Assembly: GCA_017743375.1 (NCBI GenBank)
Contig: JAGHYX010000003.1
Span: 1 to 48,447 of the forward strand
Reading direction: 5' to 3'
Origin: Chloroflexota bacterium
GTDB lineage: Bacteria; Chloroflexota; Anaerolineae; J036; Brachytrichaceae
Length of the DNA: 48,447 nt
Shown piece by piece: positions 16,017 to 25,001 of this stretch (the stretch's first letter is position 1; every line of letters starts with the position of its first letter). Below the pieces are notes generated by a model, which worked only from the letters and a program-made list of their open reading frames with translations, was not told where the DNA came from and did not search any database. A program made the position numbers and the translations under genes.

Positions 16017-17228
16017 TCACGAGGTGGGCAGACGCAGCGTTGAGTTGTTCTGTTGGAGCGAGGGGGCAGCGGACGGCGCTGACTCCGACGCAAGCGCTGG
16101 TTCCCCAAGCGCCTCCGCGGGCGAATCGCCGCGCAATCGCCTATACGCATACCGATAAAGGTCGCGCGCGATCGCCAGCGTCGGCGCAGTCAGAAAAACC
16201 CCGACCAGCCCAAACTGGTTGCCGAAGACCACCAACGCGACGATCAGAATGGCTGGATGCACCCCCGTGCTCTCACCGATCACCCGCGGCACCAAGTAAT
16301 TGTTCTCCACGAATTGGATCACTGTGAAGAGGACGAGCACGGCGAGGGCGGAGAGCGGCCCGCCGACGAAGAGCGCCACAGCCGTGGCCGGAATCGCCCC
16401 CAGCAGCGCGCCGATCATCGGCACTAACTCGGCGATGCCGGCCCAGATCGCCAGCAATAAGATGTAGTCCACCTCGATCCCAGGGATGAGATCGAGCGCG
16501 GCTAGGCCGATGCCGGCTGACACCCCTACAATCAGCCCCAGCGTGAGCTGGCCGCGCAGATACGCGCTCAGGGCGCGGTCCACGATCCGCCAGACGTTCC
16601 AGAAATCGGGGCGCAGCCGGTAGCTGATCTGTCGGTTGAAGACGGCGCGGAATCGGCGCGCGTCGTTAAGCACGTAGAACAGCCAGATCGGCACCACCAA
16701 AAAGCTCACGATAAAGGACAGCACGCTAAATAGCTGCGCGATCTGACGCAGCACGAATGAGCCAATGCTGGCCGCGATGCTCGTCAGGTTTTCCTGGATC
16801 GTCGGCAGGACGCGCTGGAGTAGGAACTGTTCGATAGGCGCTTGCAAGCTGGCCGGCACGTTCTCCCGATACCAACGCAGACCTTCGTCTGCCAGCCGCG
16901 CTAACCCCTCAGGCTGAGTGGCAGCAGACACCAGGCGGATCACCTGGCTGATCAGCGTTGGAACAAGGAGGACGAGGAGGGTGCTCACCACTGCAATGCC
17001 AGCGGCATAGACCAGCAGGATGGCAGCCCAGCGCGGCAGCCAGCGATTTAGCCGATTGACGATGGGCGTGAGCAAATAGGCGAGCACCAGGCCGATGATG
17101 AACGGGGTGAGCACGCTGCCGGCTGTGATGATCAGCATCAGCGCGATCGCGACGGCTGATCCGGTCAATGCAAATCGGATGACGTCGCGCGCAGATAGCT
17201 GGCGAAGCGCAGACCTCAAAGCCTCCAT
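16017..17228 (-). CDS. AI-2E family (PerM/DUF20) membrane transporter
   Basis: A 403-residue polytopic protein with about eight membrane segments. The pattern is that of the AI-2E/PerM family: a first hairpin (IALMLIITAGSVLTPFIIGLVLAYLLTPIVNRL), a long amphipathic middle region, then VVPIWLFYVLND and GAIPATAVALFVGGPLSALAV. The diagnostic PRVIGESTGVHPAILIVALV and FGLVGVFLTAPTLAIARDLYRY follow. Members export AI-2 or act as Na+/H+ or other exchangers; substrate cannot be assigned. The C-terminal tail (380-403) is Ala/Ser/Pro-rich. It sits 15 bases upstream of the Fe-ADH gene, so the three leftward genes may form one transcript. Confidence 0.9.
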   Translation of the reverse strand: MEALRSALRQLSARDVIRFALTGSAVAIALMLIITAGSVLTPFIIGLVLAYLLTPIVNRLNRWLPRWAAILLVYAAGIAVVSTLLVLLVPTLISQVIRLVSAATQPEGLARLADEGLRWYRENVPASLQAPIEQFLLQRVLPTIQENLTSIAASIGSFVLRQIAQLFSVLSFIVSFLVVPIWLFYVLNDARRFRAVFNRQISYRLRPDFWNVWRIVDRALSAYLRGQLTLGLIVGVSAGIGLAALDLIPGIEVDYILLLAIWAGIAELVPMIGALLGAIPATAVALFVGGPLSALAVLVLFTVIQFVENNYLVPRVIGESTGVHPAILIVALVVFGNQFGLVGVFLTAPTLAIARDLYRYAYRRLRGDSPAEALGEPALASESAPSAAPSLQQNNSTLRLPTS

Positions 17229-17266
17229 AGCGAGGCTCGGTCTAGCCGATCATGAGGGGTGGCATT

Positions 17267-17394
17267 GGGTGCATTCACCGACAGGGTTCCACTTCTACCG
17301 AGCGATGCTGCTGGTGAGGGCAAATCTATAGAGGGTGGGCGAAGGCACTGCTGTCGCTCAACCCCAAGCTCTGCCACTTGCCGGGAACGCACCC
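17267..17394. repeat. Dispersed MITE-like repeat, well-preserved ends
   Basis: GGGTGCATTCACCGACAGGG at the left and GGAACGCACCC at the right are inverted repeats 128 bp apart end to end. The core at 17333-17365 has mismatched arms. It lies between the divergent AI-2E and endonuclease V genes. No target duplication is obvious. Confidence 0.8.
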
Positions 17395-17411
17395 ATAATT
17401 AGCCGTAACCC

Positions 17412-18101
17412 ATGGCGCTACACCCGTGGACGGTCTCCCCAGATGAGGCTATCGCTATCCAGCAGCAGTTGCGCTGCCGGTTGATCCTGCGCTGGGACGG
17501 CCGGCCGATCGAGACGGTCGGTGGGGTGGACGTGAGCATCGCAGCGCAGGAGGCGCGGGCTGCCATTGCCGTGTTGGGCCTGGCCGACCTATCGCCCATC
17601 GAGGGCGTCGTCGCTAGCGCGCCGCTCACCTTCCCCTATGTGCCCGGCCTGTTGGCCTTCCGTGAAGGGCCGGCCATCTTGGCCGCTTGGGCGCGCTTGC
17701 GCCACAAGCCGGATCTGCTCTTGTTCGACGGCCAAGGCATCGCCCATCCGCGCGGCTTGGGCATTGCCTCGCACATGGGCTTGTGGCTGGCGCGGCCTGC
17801 GATTGGCGTGGCCAAATCTCGGCTATACGGACAGTTCAAGCCACCTGGGCCGCAGGCCGGCGACTCCAGCGAGCTGCGCGATCCGAGGACTGGCGAAATC
17901 ATCGGGATTGTGTTGCGCACGCGCGCGCGGGGCGCGCCGCTGTTCATCTCGCCCGGCCACTTGATAGACCTGCCGACCGCCGTGGCCTTCGTCAAGCGAT
18001 GTATGCGTGGCCATCGCCTGCCGGAGCCAACGCACTGGGCGCACAAGCTGGCCGCCGGCCAGTCACTGTTCGCCGCTGGCGATCAGCCATCGCTGTTCTG
18101 A
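17412..18101 (+). CDS. nfi: Endonuclease V (deoxyinosine 3' endonuclease)
   Basis: A 229-residue repair nuclease that nicks DNA one base 3' of deoxyinosine. Family motifs with the metal-binding acids are clear: GGVDVS (Asp40), FPYVPGLLAFREGPAI (with the YxPG wedge and Glu), and DGQGIAHPRGLGIASHMG. The C-terminal part has IGIVLRTRARGAPLFISPGHLIDLPTA, also typical. Length is normal. It starts 17 bases after the repeat end; CATAAT at 17394-17399 could be its -10 box. Its 3' end overlaps selA by 19 bases in convergent orientation. Confidence 0.95.
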   Translation: MALHPWTVSPDEAIAIQQQLRCRLILRWDGRPIETVGGVDVSIAAQEARAAIAVLGLADLSPIEGVVASAPLTFPYVPGLLAFREGPAILAAWARLRHKPDLLLFDGQGIAHPRGLGIASHMGLWLARPAIGVAKSRLYGQFKPPGPQAGDSSELRDPRTGEIIGIVLRTRARGAPLFISPGHLIDLPTAVAFVKRCMRGHRLPEPTHWAHKLAAGQSLFAAGDQPSLF

Positions 18102-19489
18102 ACCGCGCTCACGAGCGCGTCGTCATCCAGCACCGTGCGCAGGTCGAGCACCACGTGGTCGTCGTCAATCCGCGCGATCACGCCTTGCTGGCGCAGCGCA
18201 GCCAGTAGATGGTGGGGGGAGCGCGTCGCTGATGAGATCGCGATCAGCGTCGTCGGCAGCGACTCATCGGGCAAGGTGCCGCCGCCAACCGCGCCGTGAC
18301 CATCGCGCAGCGCCAAGCGCAGTCCGCGCGCATCAGCCCACGCCGCGAGACGGTCCATCACCTGCCGGGCGCGCCGGCTGATATCGTCTTTGCTCATCGC
18401 CAACATCCGCAGGACAGGCACTTCGCGTTCGGCCTCGCCGCGCGCATAGTGGAGCAGCGTAGCGGTCAAGCCGGCCAGGGTGAACTTATCGGCGCGAAAG
18501 GCGCGCGCCAGCGGGTGGCTGCGACAGCGCGCGATCCAAGCGCGCTGGCCAATCAGCAGGCCGGCCTGTGGCCCCCCTAGCAGCTTATCGCCGCTGAAGG
18601 CCACCACCGCTGCGCCGGCGCGGATGCTCTCTTGTGGCATTGGCTCGCGTCGCAGGCCGAACCGGGCGGTATCCACCAGCGCGCCGCTGCCGATGTCGTC
18701 GAGCACGGGCAGCGGCTCGCCGGTCGTCTCGGCATGCTCGCGGGCGAGCTGCACCAGTTCGGCGATCCCCACCTCCTGCGTAAAGCCGCGCAGCCGAAAG
18801 TTGGAGGGATGCACGCGCAGGATGGCCGCAACCCCACCAGGACGCGCAGCGTGCGCCCGCAGCGCTTGTGCATAGTCGGCGACCCGCGTGCGGTTGGTGG
18901 TGCCGACCTCAATCAATTGAGCGCCGCTCTGGGCCATGATCTCCGGGATGCGAAAGCCGCCGCCGATCTCGACCAATTGTCCGCGCGAGATCACCACGCC
19001 GCGCCCAGCGGCGATGGCAGCCAGCATTAACACAGTGGCCGCGGCGCAGTTGTTGACGATCAGCGCGTCCTCCGCACCGGTCAACATGCAAAGCAGCCGT
19101 TCAGCCTCCTGGCCGCGCCGGCCACGCTGGCCGCTGTGCATGTCGAATTCCAGCGCGCTATAGCCCGCTGCGACCGCCTGCATCGCTTGCTGTGCAGCTC
19201 GGCTGAGCGGGGCGCGCCCCAGGTTTGTGTGGATGACTACGCCAGTGGCGTTGATCAGGGAATGGGGGTAGTCAACAAGCGCGCGCAATCGGTCATGCGC
19301 AGCGCGGATCAGAGAGTCAGCGTCGGGTGTCTCGGCACCATCGAGGATGTCTGTCCTGGCCTGGGTCAGCGCCTCTTGCAGGGCCTGCTTGGCCAGGTCG
19401 TATCCCGCTTGGGCGATCAGATCGCCGGCTTGCTTGAGCAGTTCTGACACGCTGGGCAAGCGACGCAAGCGCTCTTGCACAGAGAGCAC
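18083..19489 (-). CDS. selA: L-seryl-tRNA(Sec) selenium transferase SelA
   Basis: A 468-residue PLP enzyme that converts seryl-tRNA(Sec) to selenocysteinyl-tRNA using selenophosphate. The N-terminal domain (RLPSVSELL) is followed by LINATGVVIHTNLGRAPLS, YSALEFDMHSGQRGRRG and VNNCAAATVLML. Then come the PLP region VLDDIGSGALVD and the Schiff-base Lys292 in AFSGDKLLGGPQAG. Length matches the family. No selB, selC or selD is in the window, and no selenoprotein was recognised, so the rest of the pathway must be elsewhere if it is active. The start is a GTG, 7 bases after a perfect TATAAT, suggesting a leaderless transcript. Confidence 0.95.
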   Translation of the reverse strand: MLSVQERLRRLPSVSELLKQAGDLIAQAGYDLAKQALQEALTQARTDILDGAETPDADSLIRAAHDRLRALVDYPHSLINATGVVIHTNLGRAPLSRAAQQAMQAVAAGYSALEFDMHSGQRGRRGQEAERLLCMLTGAEDALIVNNCAAATVLMLAAIAAGRGVVISRGQLVEIGGGFRIPEIMAQSGAQLIEVGTTNRTRVADYAQALRAHAARPGGVAAILRVHPSNFRLRGFTQEVGIAELVQLAREHAETTGEPLPVLDDIGSGALVDTARFGLRREPMPQESIRAGAAVVAFSGDKLLGGPQAGLLIGQRAWIARCRSHPLARAFRADKFTLAGLTATLLHYARGEAEREVPVLRMLAMSKDDISRRARQVMDRLAAWADARGLRLALRDGHGAVGGGTLPDESLPTTLIAISSATRSPHHLLAALRQQGVIARIDDDHVVLDLRTVLDDDALVSAVQNSDG

Positions 19490-19496
19490 TCGTAGG

Positions 19497-19502
19497 ATTA
19501 TA
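19497..19502 (-). promoter_or_regulatory. -10 box of selA, leaderless arrangement
   Basis: TATAAT on the minus strand ends 7 bases before the GTG start at 19489. No good -35 match is seen and no ribosome site exists between them. Confidence 0.55.
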
Positions 19503-19725
19503 GGAAGTGAATCCGATATGAGCGCTCGTGGGACGCGCCGAGTTGTTCATACCAAGTGGGACGAAGCGCCCACCTAGCTCACTGGACCTTGCGGCGATTG
19601 CGCGCGTGCGCCGACGCTCAGGATGACTGATGGGAGCAGCACAGCGGTAAGCGACCACGTCGCCCGTCCGAGGCGAGCCATGAATGCCTGCTCAGCGCGC
19701 GGTGCTACACTCTTCTCGTAAACCT

Positions 19726-20661
19726 ATGGCCGATTCAGGGTATGCCCAACCGCCGGAATGGGCGCGCAGTTTAGACGCGCAGGGCTTCCGCACGTTTATC
19801 TCGTTGGTCGAGGACTACTTCGCCAGCCGGCAGATCTCAGCACAGGTCAAGCCACAAGAAGGGGTCGTGCAGCCGCTCAGTGGCCGGCTGCGCGCCAGCG
19901 TGCTTGGCCTGCAAAACATCGCGCGCGCATGCGCCTTTCTCGCCATTGAGCAGTGGCCACAGGCAATCGCCCAGCATTTCGACAGCATCTTCGCCATGAG
20001 CGAGGACAAAGACGCCCTGCTGCTCGACGTGGCCGACTTTGAGGCCGTGAAGCCGCGCTTGCGCGCGCGCCTGTATCCGGATAGCCTGCTCCAGGAGTCC
20101 GCCGAGTTGATCTACCGCTCCGGACCGGAGGGCACGATCGAGACATTGGTGCTCGATCTGCCGACGACTGTGCGCACCGTCGCGCCAAACGAGGTCCAGC
20201 GCTGGGGACAAACGGGGCAAGACCTGTTTGAGCTGGGCCGGCATAACCTGCGCCAGAGCGGTCGCTTGAGGGCATCCACAGCCAGCCTGCTGCCCGGCAC
20301 CGACGTGGTGCTCTATCACGGCGATCCATACTACGCCGCCAGCCACGCGCTGATCATTGAGGATTATCTGCCGGCGGACCTCCCGTATGGTGCGCTGGTG
20401 GGCCTGCCCAGGCGCGATGCGCTGCTGCTCCATGTCATCCGCAATGTTGGCATGGCCCACGCAGTGAACGCCATGTTGCGCGTCATCGTCGGCTTGTATC
20501 ACGAAGGGCCCGGATCGCTCAGCCCGCATTTGTATTGGCTGCGCGACAGCGAGTTCCTCCCGCTGCCCTATAGCTTGGACGGCCGGTCGCTGGACTTTCA
20601 ACCACCGCCCGATTTCGTGGCCTTGCTGGAGCACCTCGGCCAGCTCGCCGAGCTTTCTTAG
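19726..20661 (+). CDS. Conserved hypothetical protein, DUF1444/YtpQ-like
   Basis: A 311-residue soluble protein with no membrane segment or signal. The first 110 residues are helical with ARSLDAQGFRTFISLVEDYFASR. The middle holds DALLLDVADFEAVKPRLRARLYP. The later part has DVVLYHGDPYYAASHALIIEDYLP, YGALVGLPRRDALLLHVIRN and YHEGPGSLSPHLYWL. The phrase of a date-like loop followed by GALVGLPRRD and an LLLH strand recalls the YtpQ/DUF1444 family, but I am not certain. No catalytic motif is recognised. TACACT at 19706-19711 may be its -10 box. The next gene starts 65 bases on. Confidence 0.6.
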   Translation: MADSGYAQPPEWARSLDAQGFRTFISLVEDYFASRQISAQVKPQEGVVQPLSGRLRASVLGLQNIARACAFLAIEQWPQAIAQHFDSIFAMSEDKDALLLDVADFEAVKPRLRARLYPDSLLQESAELIYRSGPEGTIETLVLDLPTTVRTVAPNEVQRWGQTGQDLFELGRHNLRQSGRLRASTASLLPGTDVVLYHGDPYYAASHALIIEDYLPADLPYGALVGLPRRDALLLHVIRNVGMAHAVNAMLRVIVGLYHEGPGSLSPHLYWLRDSEFLPLPYSLDGRSLDFQPPPDFVALLEHLGQLAELS

Positions 20662-20726
20662 GTGCTTTATCAGCCTATTCAGCACGAGGTAGCTGCGCTC
20701 AAGAGATAGACCGCGCATGGTGAGCT

Positions 20727-21380
20727 ATGGCGTTTTCGCTGATCCTCTTTGACCTCGATGAAACGCTTTATCCCCGTTCGGCGGGTTTAATGGCGGCGAT
20801 TACCGAGCGCATCACCCAGTTCATCGCCAGTCGCTTCGGGATGTCCATTCAGCAGGCCGACGACCTGCGCCAGCGTCTGCGTGCGCTACACGGCACGGCA
20901 CTGCGCGGCCTGATGGAGGAAGGGTATCCCGTCAACATAGAAGATTATTTTGCCTACGTGCACGACATCGCCCTGGACGGCATGCTGACGGCTGACCCGC
21001 GTCTGCGCGCGATGCTGCTGAACATCCCGCTGCGCCGCGCCGTGCTGACTAACGCAGACATCGCGCACGCCCTGCGCGTTCTGAACCACCTTAACATTCA
21101 GGATTGCTTTGAACGTGTGATAGACATCCATGCGCTGAGCTATCGCAATAAGCCCGACCCGCTGGCGTACCGCATGGCGATGGAAATGCTGGGCGTGCAA
21201 CCGCACGAGGTGATCTTCGTAGAGGATACGCCAGCCAATACGCGCGCGGCGCGGGCGATCGGCATCACCACTGTGCTTATCGAATGCCCGCCCAGCGATG
21301 CGGCGGATTACTTCTTGGATAGCGTGCTGGAGGTCGGTCCGTTGGTCGCTGAGCTGCTTGCTGATCGCAGAGGAAGATGA
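20727..21380 (+). CDS. HAD-superfamily hydrolase, pyrimidine 5'-nucleotidase-like
   Basis: A 217-residue subclass I HAD phosphatase. Motif I is FDLDETLYP (8-16), where the Asp pair is nucleophile and acid/base. Motif II is AVLTNAD, motif III the Lys in YRNKPDPLAY, and motif IV EVIFVEDTPAN. A helical cap runs from about 20 to 90. The DLDETLYP wording and cap size match the SDT1/pyrimidine 5'-nucleotidase group that acts on nucleotides or PLP-like substrates. Its stop overlaps the start of the next gene in ATGA, so the two are coupled. Confidence 0.88.
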   Translation: MAFSLILFDLDETLYPRSAGLMAAITERITQFIASRFGMSIQQADDLRQRLRALHGTALRGLMEEGYPVNIEDYFAYVHDIALDGMLTADPRLRAMLLNIPLRRAVLTNADIAHALRVLNHLNIQDCFERVIDIHALSYRNKPDPLAYRMAMEMLGVQPHEVIFVEDTPANTRAARAIGITTVLIECPPSDAADYFLDSVLEVGPLVAELLADRRGR

Positions 21381-21718
21381 TCTCCGTAGACCTGTTGCTG
21401 GATCTAGGATGGTGGGGGCTTATCTATGTGTTGCTCCCGACGGCTTTAGGCGCGTTGGCCGGCCTGCCTTTCTGGCTCAGGCGGCGCGTCTTGCTCGGCA
21501 ACGCAGTTGGCTCAACGGTGATCGCCGTGGTCATGATCGCCTTTATCCTTCAGCTTATCTTCTCGCAGTTGGCCGATGGCTTTCTCACCCAAGCCGACCT
21601 GCTGCCGGTGGGGGTGCTGGTCGTGGCCGGCTGGGTGGATGTGCTGCTGATGTTCTTCTTAAGCGGCGCTGTCGAGGACCGCGTGAAACGGCGAATCATC
21701 AGGCCCGATGACTTCTAA
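21377..21718 (+). CDS. Small membrane protein of unknown function
   Basis: A 113-residue protein with three or four hydrophobic segments: about 6-28 (LGWWGLIYVLLPTALGALAG), 38-62 and 76-96. It ends in a charged tail, VEDRVKRRIIRPDDF. I do not recognise a family. It overlaps the HAD gene by 4 bases (ATGA), so it is probably translated by coupling. Its last 60 bases are antisense to the end of the pepF-like gene. Confidence 0.65.
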   Translation: MISVDLLLDLGWWGLIYVLLPTALGALAGLPFWLRRRVLLGNAVGSTVIAVVMIAFILQLIFSQLADGFLTQADLLPVGVLVVAGWVDVLLMFFLSGAVEDRVKRRIIRPDDF

Positions 21719-23539
21719 TAACCCAAGGTACTCTTCGATGCGCGCCTCGACCAGGCCCAGGCTTTGCGCCCAAAACGCCGGCTCGCGAATGTTCAGCCCA
21801 AATCGGGCTGCCAGTTCGGCAGGGGTCGCCTCGCCGGTGTCCGCCAGCAGCGCCTCGTACTGCGACACGAACGTCGGTCCGCACTGCTTGTAGATCGCAT
21901 ACAGCCCCAGGCCGAAGAGCAAACCGAATGCATAGGGAAAGTTGTAGAAGGACAGGCTGGGATAGTAGTAGTGCGGCTTCCACGTCCACATGTATGGATG
22001 GAGGTAGCGCTCATCCAAGCCATCGCCATACGTCTCTTTCTGGCAGCGCAGCATGAGTTCGCAAAGCTCCGTGGCCGAGAGTTCGGCCTTGGCCCGCCGC
22101 TGAAAGACCTCGCGCTCGAACAGGTAACGCGAGGTGATATCCACGATGACTTGGGTCTTGCCGATCAGATCGGTCTCCAGGATCGCCAGTCTCTCATCCG
22201 GGTTGCGCGCTTCGGCCAACGCTGCGTCGGTGATGATGGTCTCGCACAGGATCGAGGCAGTTTCGGCCAACGTCATGGGGGTGACCGATTGAAGTTCGGT
22301 CTTGCCCGCGGCGTGCCGGCAGTCGTTGTGAAAGGCATGGCCCAGCTCGTGGGCAATGGTGAAGACCTGGTCAAGCGAGCCGTCGTAGTTGCACAGGATG
22401 CGCGATTCTTTAACCAGCGGCACGTCCATACAAAACGCCCCCGCCCGCTTGCCTGGGCGCTGCTCAGCGTCTATCCAGCTCTGGTCAAAGGCGCGGCGGG
22501 CCAGCGCGGCCAGGCGTGGGCTAAAGCTGGCGAAGTGGGTGAGGATAAAGTCGCGCGCCTCTGCCCATGCGTAATGCCGCACATGGCGCGATACCGGGGC
22601 CATCAGATCCCACCATGGCAACCCACCGGCATGTCCCAGCCGTTGGGCTTTTGCGCGCAAGTAACGCCGAAAGGCCGGGAACGAAGCTTGCATCGCGCTC
22701 AGCATCGCCTCTAGCGTTTCCTGATCGATGCGCGCGCTGTCCAGCGCGGCATGCAACGGGTCGCGCCGCCCCCGCCGCCGCTCCAGCGTCAGCGTCGCGC
22801 CCTTGACGCCGTTGAGCGCAGCTGCCAGCGGCTCCTCGACCGTCTTCCAGGCTGCCAGCTCGGCCTCGTAGGCGCGCCGGCGCACCTCAGGATCGGGGTC
22901 ATGCTGCATCAGATTGATCAGGGTGGGCATCGGCAACTTCTCGCTGGTTCGTCCATCGCGGCTGAATTCCACGCTGAGTTGCGAGGTGATCGTCCCCTGC
23001 AGCTTGCTCCAGGCATTTGCGCCGCTTAAGCTGAGCTCGGCGGCCAGGCTTTCTTCGGCCTCGCTCATGAGATAGCGGCTCTGCGCTGCGGTCTCGCGCA
23101 GGTAAAACGCATGATCCCGAGCCGGCGCGCTGTTCGCTATCAGCGTGGGCAGCGCATCGGCAAGCTGCCCGATCCAGCCGCTGAAGCGGACGTCTATCTG
23201 TCGCAGGCGCACGCCCAACGGCTCGATCTCGCTGAGCAGCCGGCGGGCGAGTAGATCAAAGGCGTCGCCGGCGACATGGGCGAAGACGTAGGCGCGAATC
23301 GTGCGGTAATGCGCCAGCAGCTGATTGACGTGCGCCAAGTAGCCCTCCAGCGCGGCCTGCGCTGCGTCAGAGGGTGCGACCGCGGTTCTGGAGATGCCGC
23401 ATCTATCCATGAAGACCTCCAGTGCGCTTAGCTCGGCTTCGCAGCGCGCGATCGCTGCTCGCAGTTCAGCCGAGTCCAGGGCCGGGAAGATGTTCGACAA
23501 GTTCCAGCGAGGGGGAGTCGGCGATTCGGCATTCAGCAT
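21659..23539 (-). CDS. M3-family oligoendopeptidase F (PepF)
   Basis: A 626-residue zinc peptidase that degrades oligopeptides in the cytoplasm. The zinc motif HELGH is in FTIAHELGHAFHNDCRH, with the third ligand Glu in PMTLAETASILCETI. The N-terminal part (WNLSNIFPALDSAELRAAI) and the C-terminal FYNFPYAFGLLFGLGLYAIY are typical of the PepF/M3B branch. The frame is open for 54 more codons upstream, but those are translated repeat sequence (GGRRHCRRP). The start at 23539 lies 6 bases after TATAGT, suggesting a leaderless mRNA. Its 3' end overlaps the small membrane-protein gene by 60 bases. Confidence 0.93.
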   Translation of the reverse strand: MLNAESPTPPRWNLSNIFPALDSAELRAAIARCEAELSALEVFMDRCGISRTAVAPSDAAQAALEGYLAHVNQLLAHYRTIRAYVFAHVAGDAFDLLARRLLSEIEPLGVRLRQIDVRFSGWIGQLADALPTLIANSAPARDHAFYLRETAAQSRYLMSEAEESLAAELSLSGANAWSKLQGTITSQLSVEFSRDGRTSEKLPMPTLINLMQHDPDPEVRRRAYEAELAAWKTVEEPLAAALNGVKGATLTLERRRGRRDPLHAALDSARIDQETLEAMLSAMQASFPAFRRYLRAKAQRLGHAGGLPWWDLMAPVSRHVRHYAWAEARDFILTHFASFSPRLAALARRAFDQSWIDAEQRPGKRAGAFCMDVPLVKESRILCNYDGSLDQVFTIAHELGHAFHNDCRHAAGKTELQSVTPMTLAETASILCETIITDAALAEARNPDERLAILETDLIGKTQVIVDITSRYLFEREVFQRRAKAELSATELCELMLRCQKETYGDGLDERYLHPYMWTWKPHYYYPSLSFYNFPYAFGLLFGLGLYAIYKQCGPTFVSQYEALLADTGEATPAELAARFGLNIREPAFWAQSLGLVEARIEEYLGLLEVIGPDDSPFHAVLDSAA

Positions 23540-23545
23540 ACGCCG

Positions 23546-23551
23546 ACTATA
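23546..23551 (-). promoter_or_regulatory. -10 box of pepF-like gene, leaderless arrangement
   Basis: TATAGT on the minus strand is 6 bases before the ATG at 23539. No ribosome site is present. It excludes the longer upstream frame. Confidence 0.5.
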
Positions 23552-23568
23552 GCGCGTGCCGAAGCAGG

Positions 23569-23699
23569 GGGCGCATTCACGCACGGGGGGCAACCTTCCA
23601 ACAAGCGACGCTGCCAGCAGAGGCAGGTTTCTTATAGAGAGTGGGCGACGGCAATGCCGTCGCCCACCCAGGGTTTTGCCCATAGCTGTGAATGCACCC
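23569..23699. repeat. Dispersed MITE-like repeat, best-preserved copy
   Basis: The ends GGGCGCATTCAC and GTGAATGCACCC are inverted repeats with one mismatch. The core AGTGGGCGACGGCA / TGCCGTCGCCCACC is a near-perfect palindrome with one central base (about 23640-23669). At 131 bp it is the longest well-preserved copy. Several frames through it give GRRxCRRP-like peptides, a signature also seen at the copies at 32447 and 45046. Confidence 0.85.
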
Positions 23700-24009
23700 A
23701 AACCGGGCTTACCCGGGGAGCATGCTGCGCGGTCGCTAAACGGGCGCGGTCCATTTTAATACGCGAAGCGCGTCGTGCGTGCACGCATTTGCCCTCGCCC
23801 GCTGCGTCAGCGAAGCATCGAAAGGCTTGCCAACCAAGTGGCGTCTACCGTTGCGACGAATCATCCGCCGGACCAAGCGGCACAGCCTCTGTGCTCCCCG
23901 GTGGCGATGTTCAGGCGTGAGCCTTAGATGACAGAGGGAGTGGGGTGGTTGATGATTCTGTGGGCTCATCACCGGTCAACGAGCGCCAGCCGCGCGCATA
24001 ATATTGGCC
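23700..24009. other. Intergenic region between divergent genes
   Basis: No gene is supported. Next to the start at 24010, GTCAAC (23975-23980), a 16-base spacer and CATAAT (23997-24002) form a plausible rightward promoter ending 7 bases before the ATG, so this mRNA may be leaderless. The rest shows nothing I recognise. Confidence 0.5.
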
Positions 24010-24993
24010 ATGGCCGAACGCTGCTTCCTCGTCACCGGCGCGTTGGGGTGCATCGGGGCCTGGGTCGTGCGCAACTTGATCCGCGCCGGCGAGCGGGTTG
24101 TCGCCTTTGACCTGGGTGAGGACCTGCGCCGGCTGCGCCTGATCATGACGCCCGAGGAACTATCGCGCGCGCTGTTCGTCCGCGGCGACATCACCGACTT
24201 CGCGCAGGTGCAGCGGGCGATGGATGAGCACGACATCACGCACGTGATCCACCTGGCCGGCCTGCAGGTGCCCTTCTGCCGGGCCAATCCGGTGCTCGGC
24301 GCGCAGGTCAACGTCGTCGGCACGGTCAACATCTTCGAGGCGGCGCGCCGGCGCAGCGGACGCACCGAACGGGTCGTTTACGCCAGCAGCATCGCGGTGT
24401 ACGACGCCGATGACGCCAAACCAGGCGAGCCGCTGCCGAACGACGCTGCCGGCCACCCCACCACCCTCTACGGCGTGTATAAGCAGGCCAACGAGGGCAC
24501 AGCGCGCGTGTATTGGCGGGAGAACGGCGTCTCATCGGTCGGCTTGCGCCCCTACATCGTATTCGGCCCCGGCCGCGACCAGGGCCTGACCTCCGCGCCG
24601 ACCAAGGCGATGCTGGCAGCCGCCGCCGGCCAGCCATACCACATCCCCTACGGCGGGCGGGCCGACTATGAATATGCCGACGACGTGGCTAAGACGTTCA
24701 TCGCCTGTGCGCTCGTCCCGTTCCACGGCGCAGAGGTCTATCACCTGCCCGGGGCCATGTTAAGCATGGCAGAAGTCGTGGCAGCCATCGAAGCCGCCGC
24801 GCCCGCGGTGCGCGGGCAGATCACCTTTGAGGACCAGCCGTTGCCCTTCCCAGAGCGCATGGACGGCGGGCCGTTAGAAGCCTTGCTCGCGCCGCTCGGC
24901 GGCCTGCCGCGCACGCCCTTCGACCGCGCGGTTGGCGAGACGATCGCGATCTTTCGACAGGCGCTCGCCGATGGGCGCTTGCACGTCGAGTGA
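24010..24993 (+). CDS. NAD-dependent epimerase/dehydratase (extended SDR)
   Basis: A 327-residue extended short-chain dehydrogenase. The NAD loop VTGALGCIGAWVVRNL (TGxxGxxG) is near the start, with Asp of VVAFDLGEDL after strand 2. VRGDITDFAQVQRA and VIHLAGLQVPFC follow. The Ser of YASSIAVYD and the catalytic pair in LYGVYKQANE are present. The C-terminal substrate half has LRPYIVFGPGRDQG and YEYADDVAKTFI. These enzymes epimerise or dehydrate nucleotide sugars or act on similar carbonyl substrates; the exact substrate is unknown. It has its own promoter and lies 8 bases from the convergent regulator gene. Confidence 0.88.
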   Translation: MAERCFLVTGALGCIGAWVVRNLIRAGERVVAFDLGEDLRRLRLIMTPEELSRALFVRGDITDFAQVQRAMDEHDITHVIHLAGLQVPFCRANPVLGAQVNVVGTVNIFEAARRRSGRTERVVYASSIAVYDADDAKPGEPLPNDAAGHPTTLYGVYKQANEGTARVYWRENGVSSVGLRPYIVFGPGRDQGLTSAPTKAMLAAAAGQPYHIPYGGRADYEYADDVAKTFIACALVPFHGAEVYHLPGAMLSMAEVVAAIEAAAPAVRGQITFEDQPLPFPERMDGGPLEALLAPLGGLPRTPFDRAVGETIAIFRQALADGRLHVE

Positions 24994-25001
24994 GGTGGGG
25001 G

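Noticed and set aside
19490-19725. tRNA(Sec) gene next to selA
   Set aside because: No long acceptor or extra arm and no T-loop sequence could be found in the gap.
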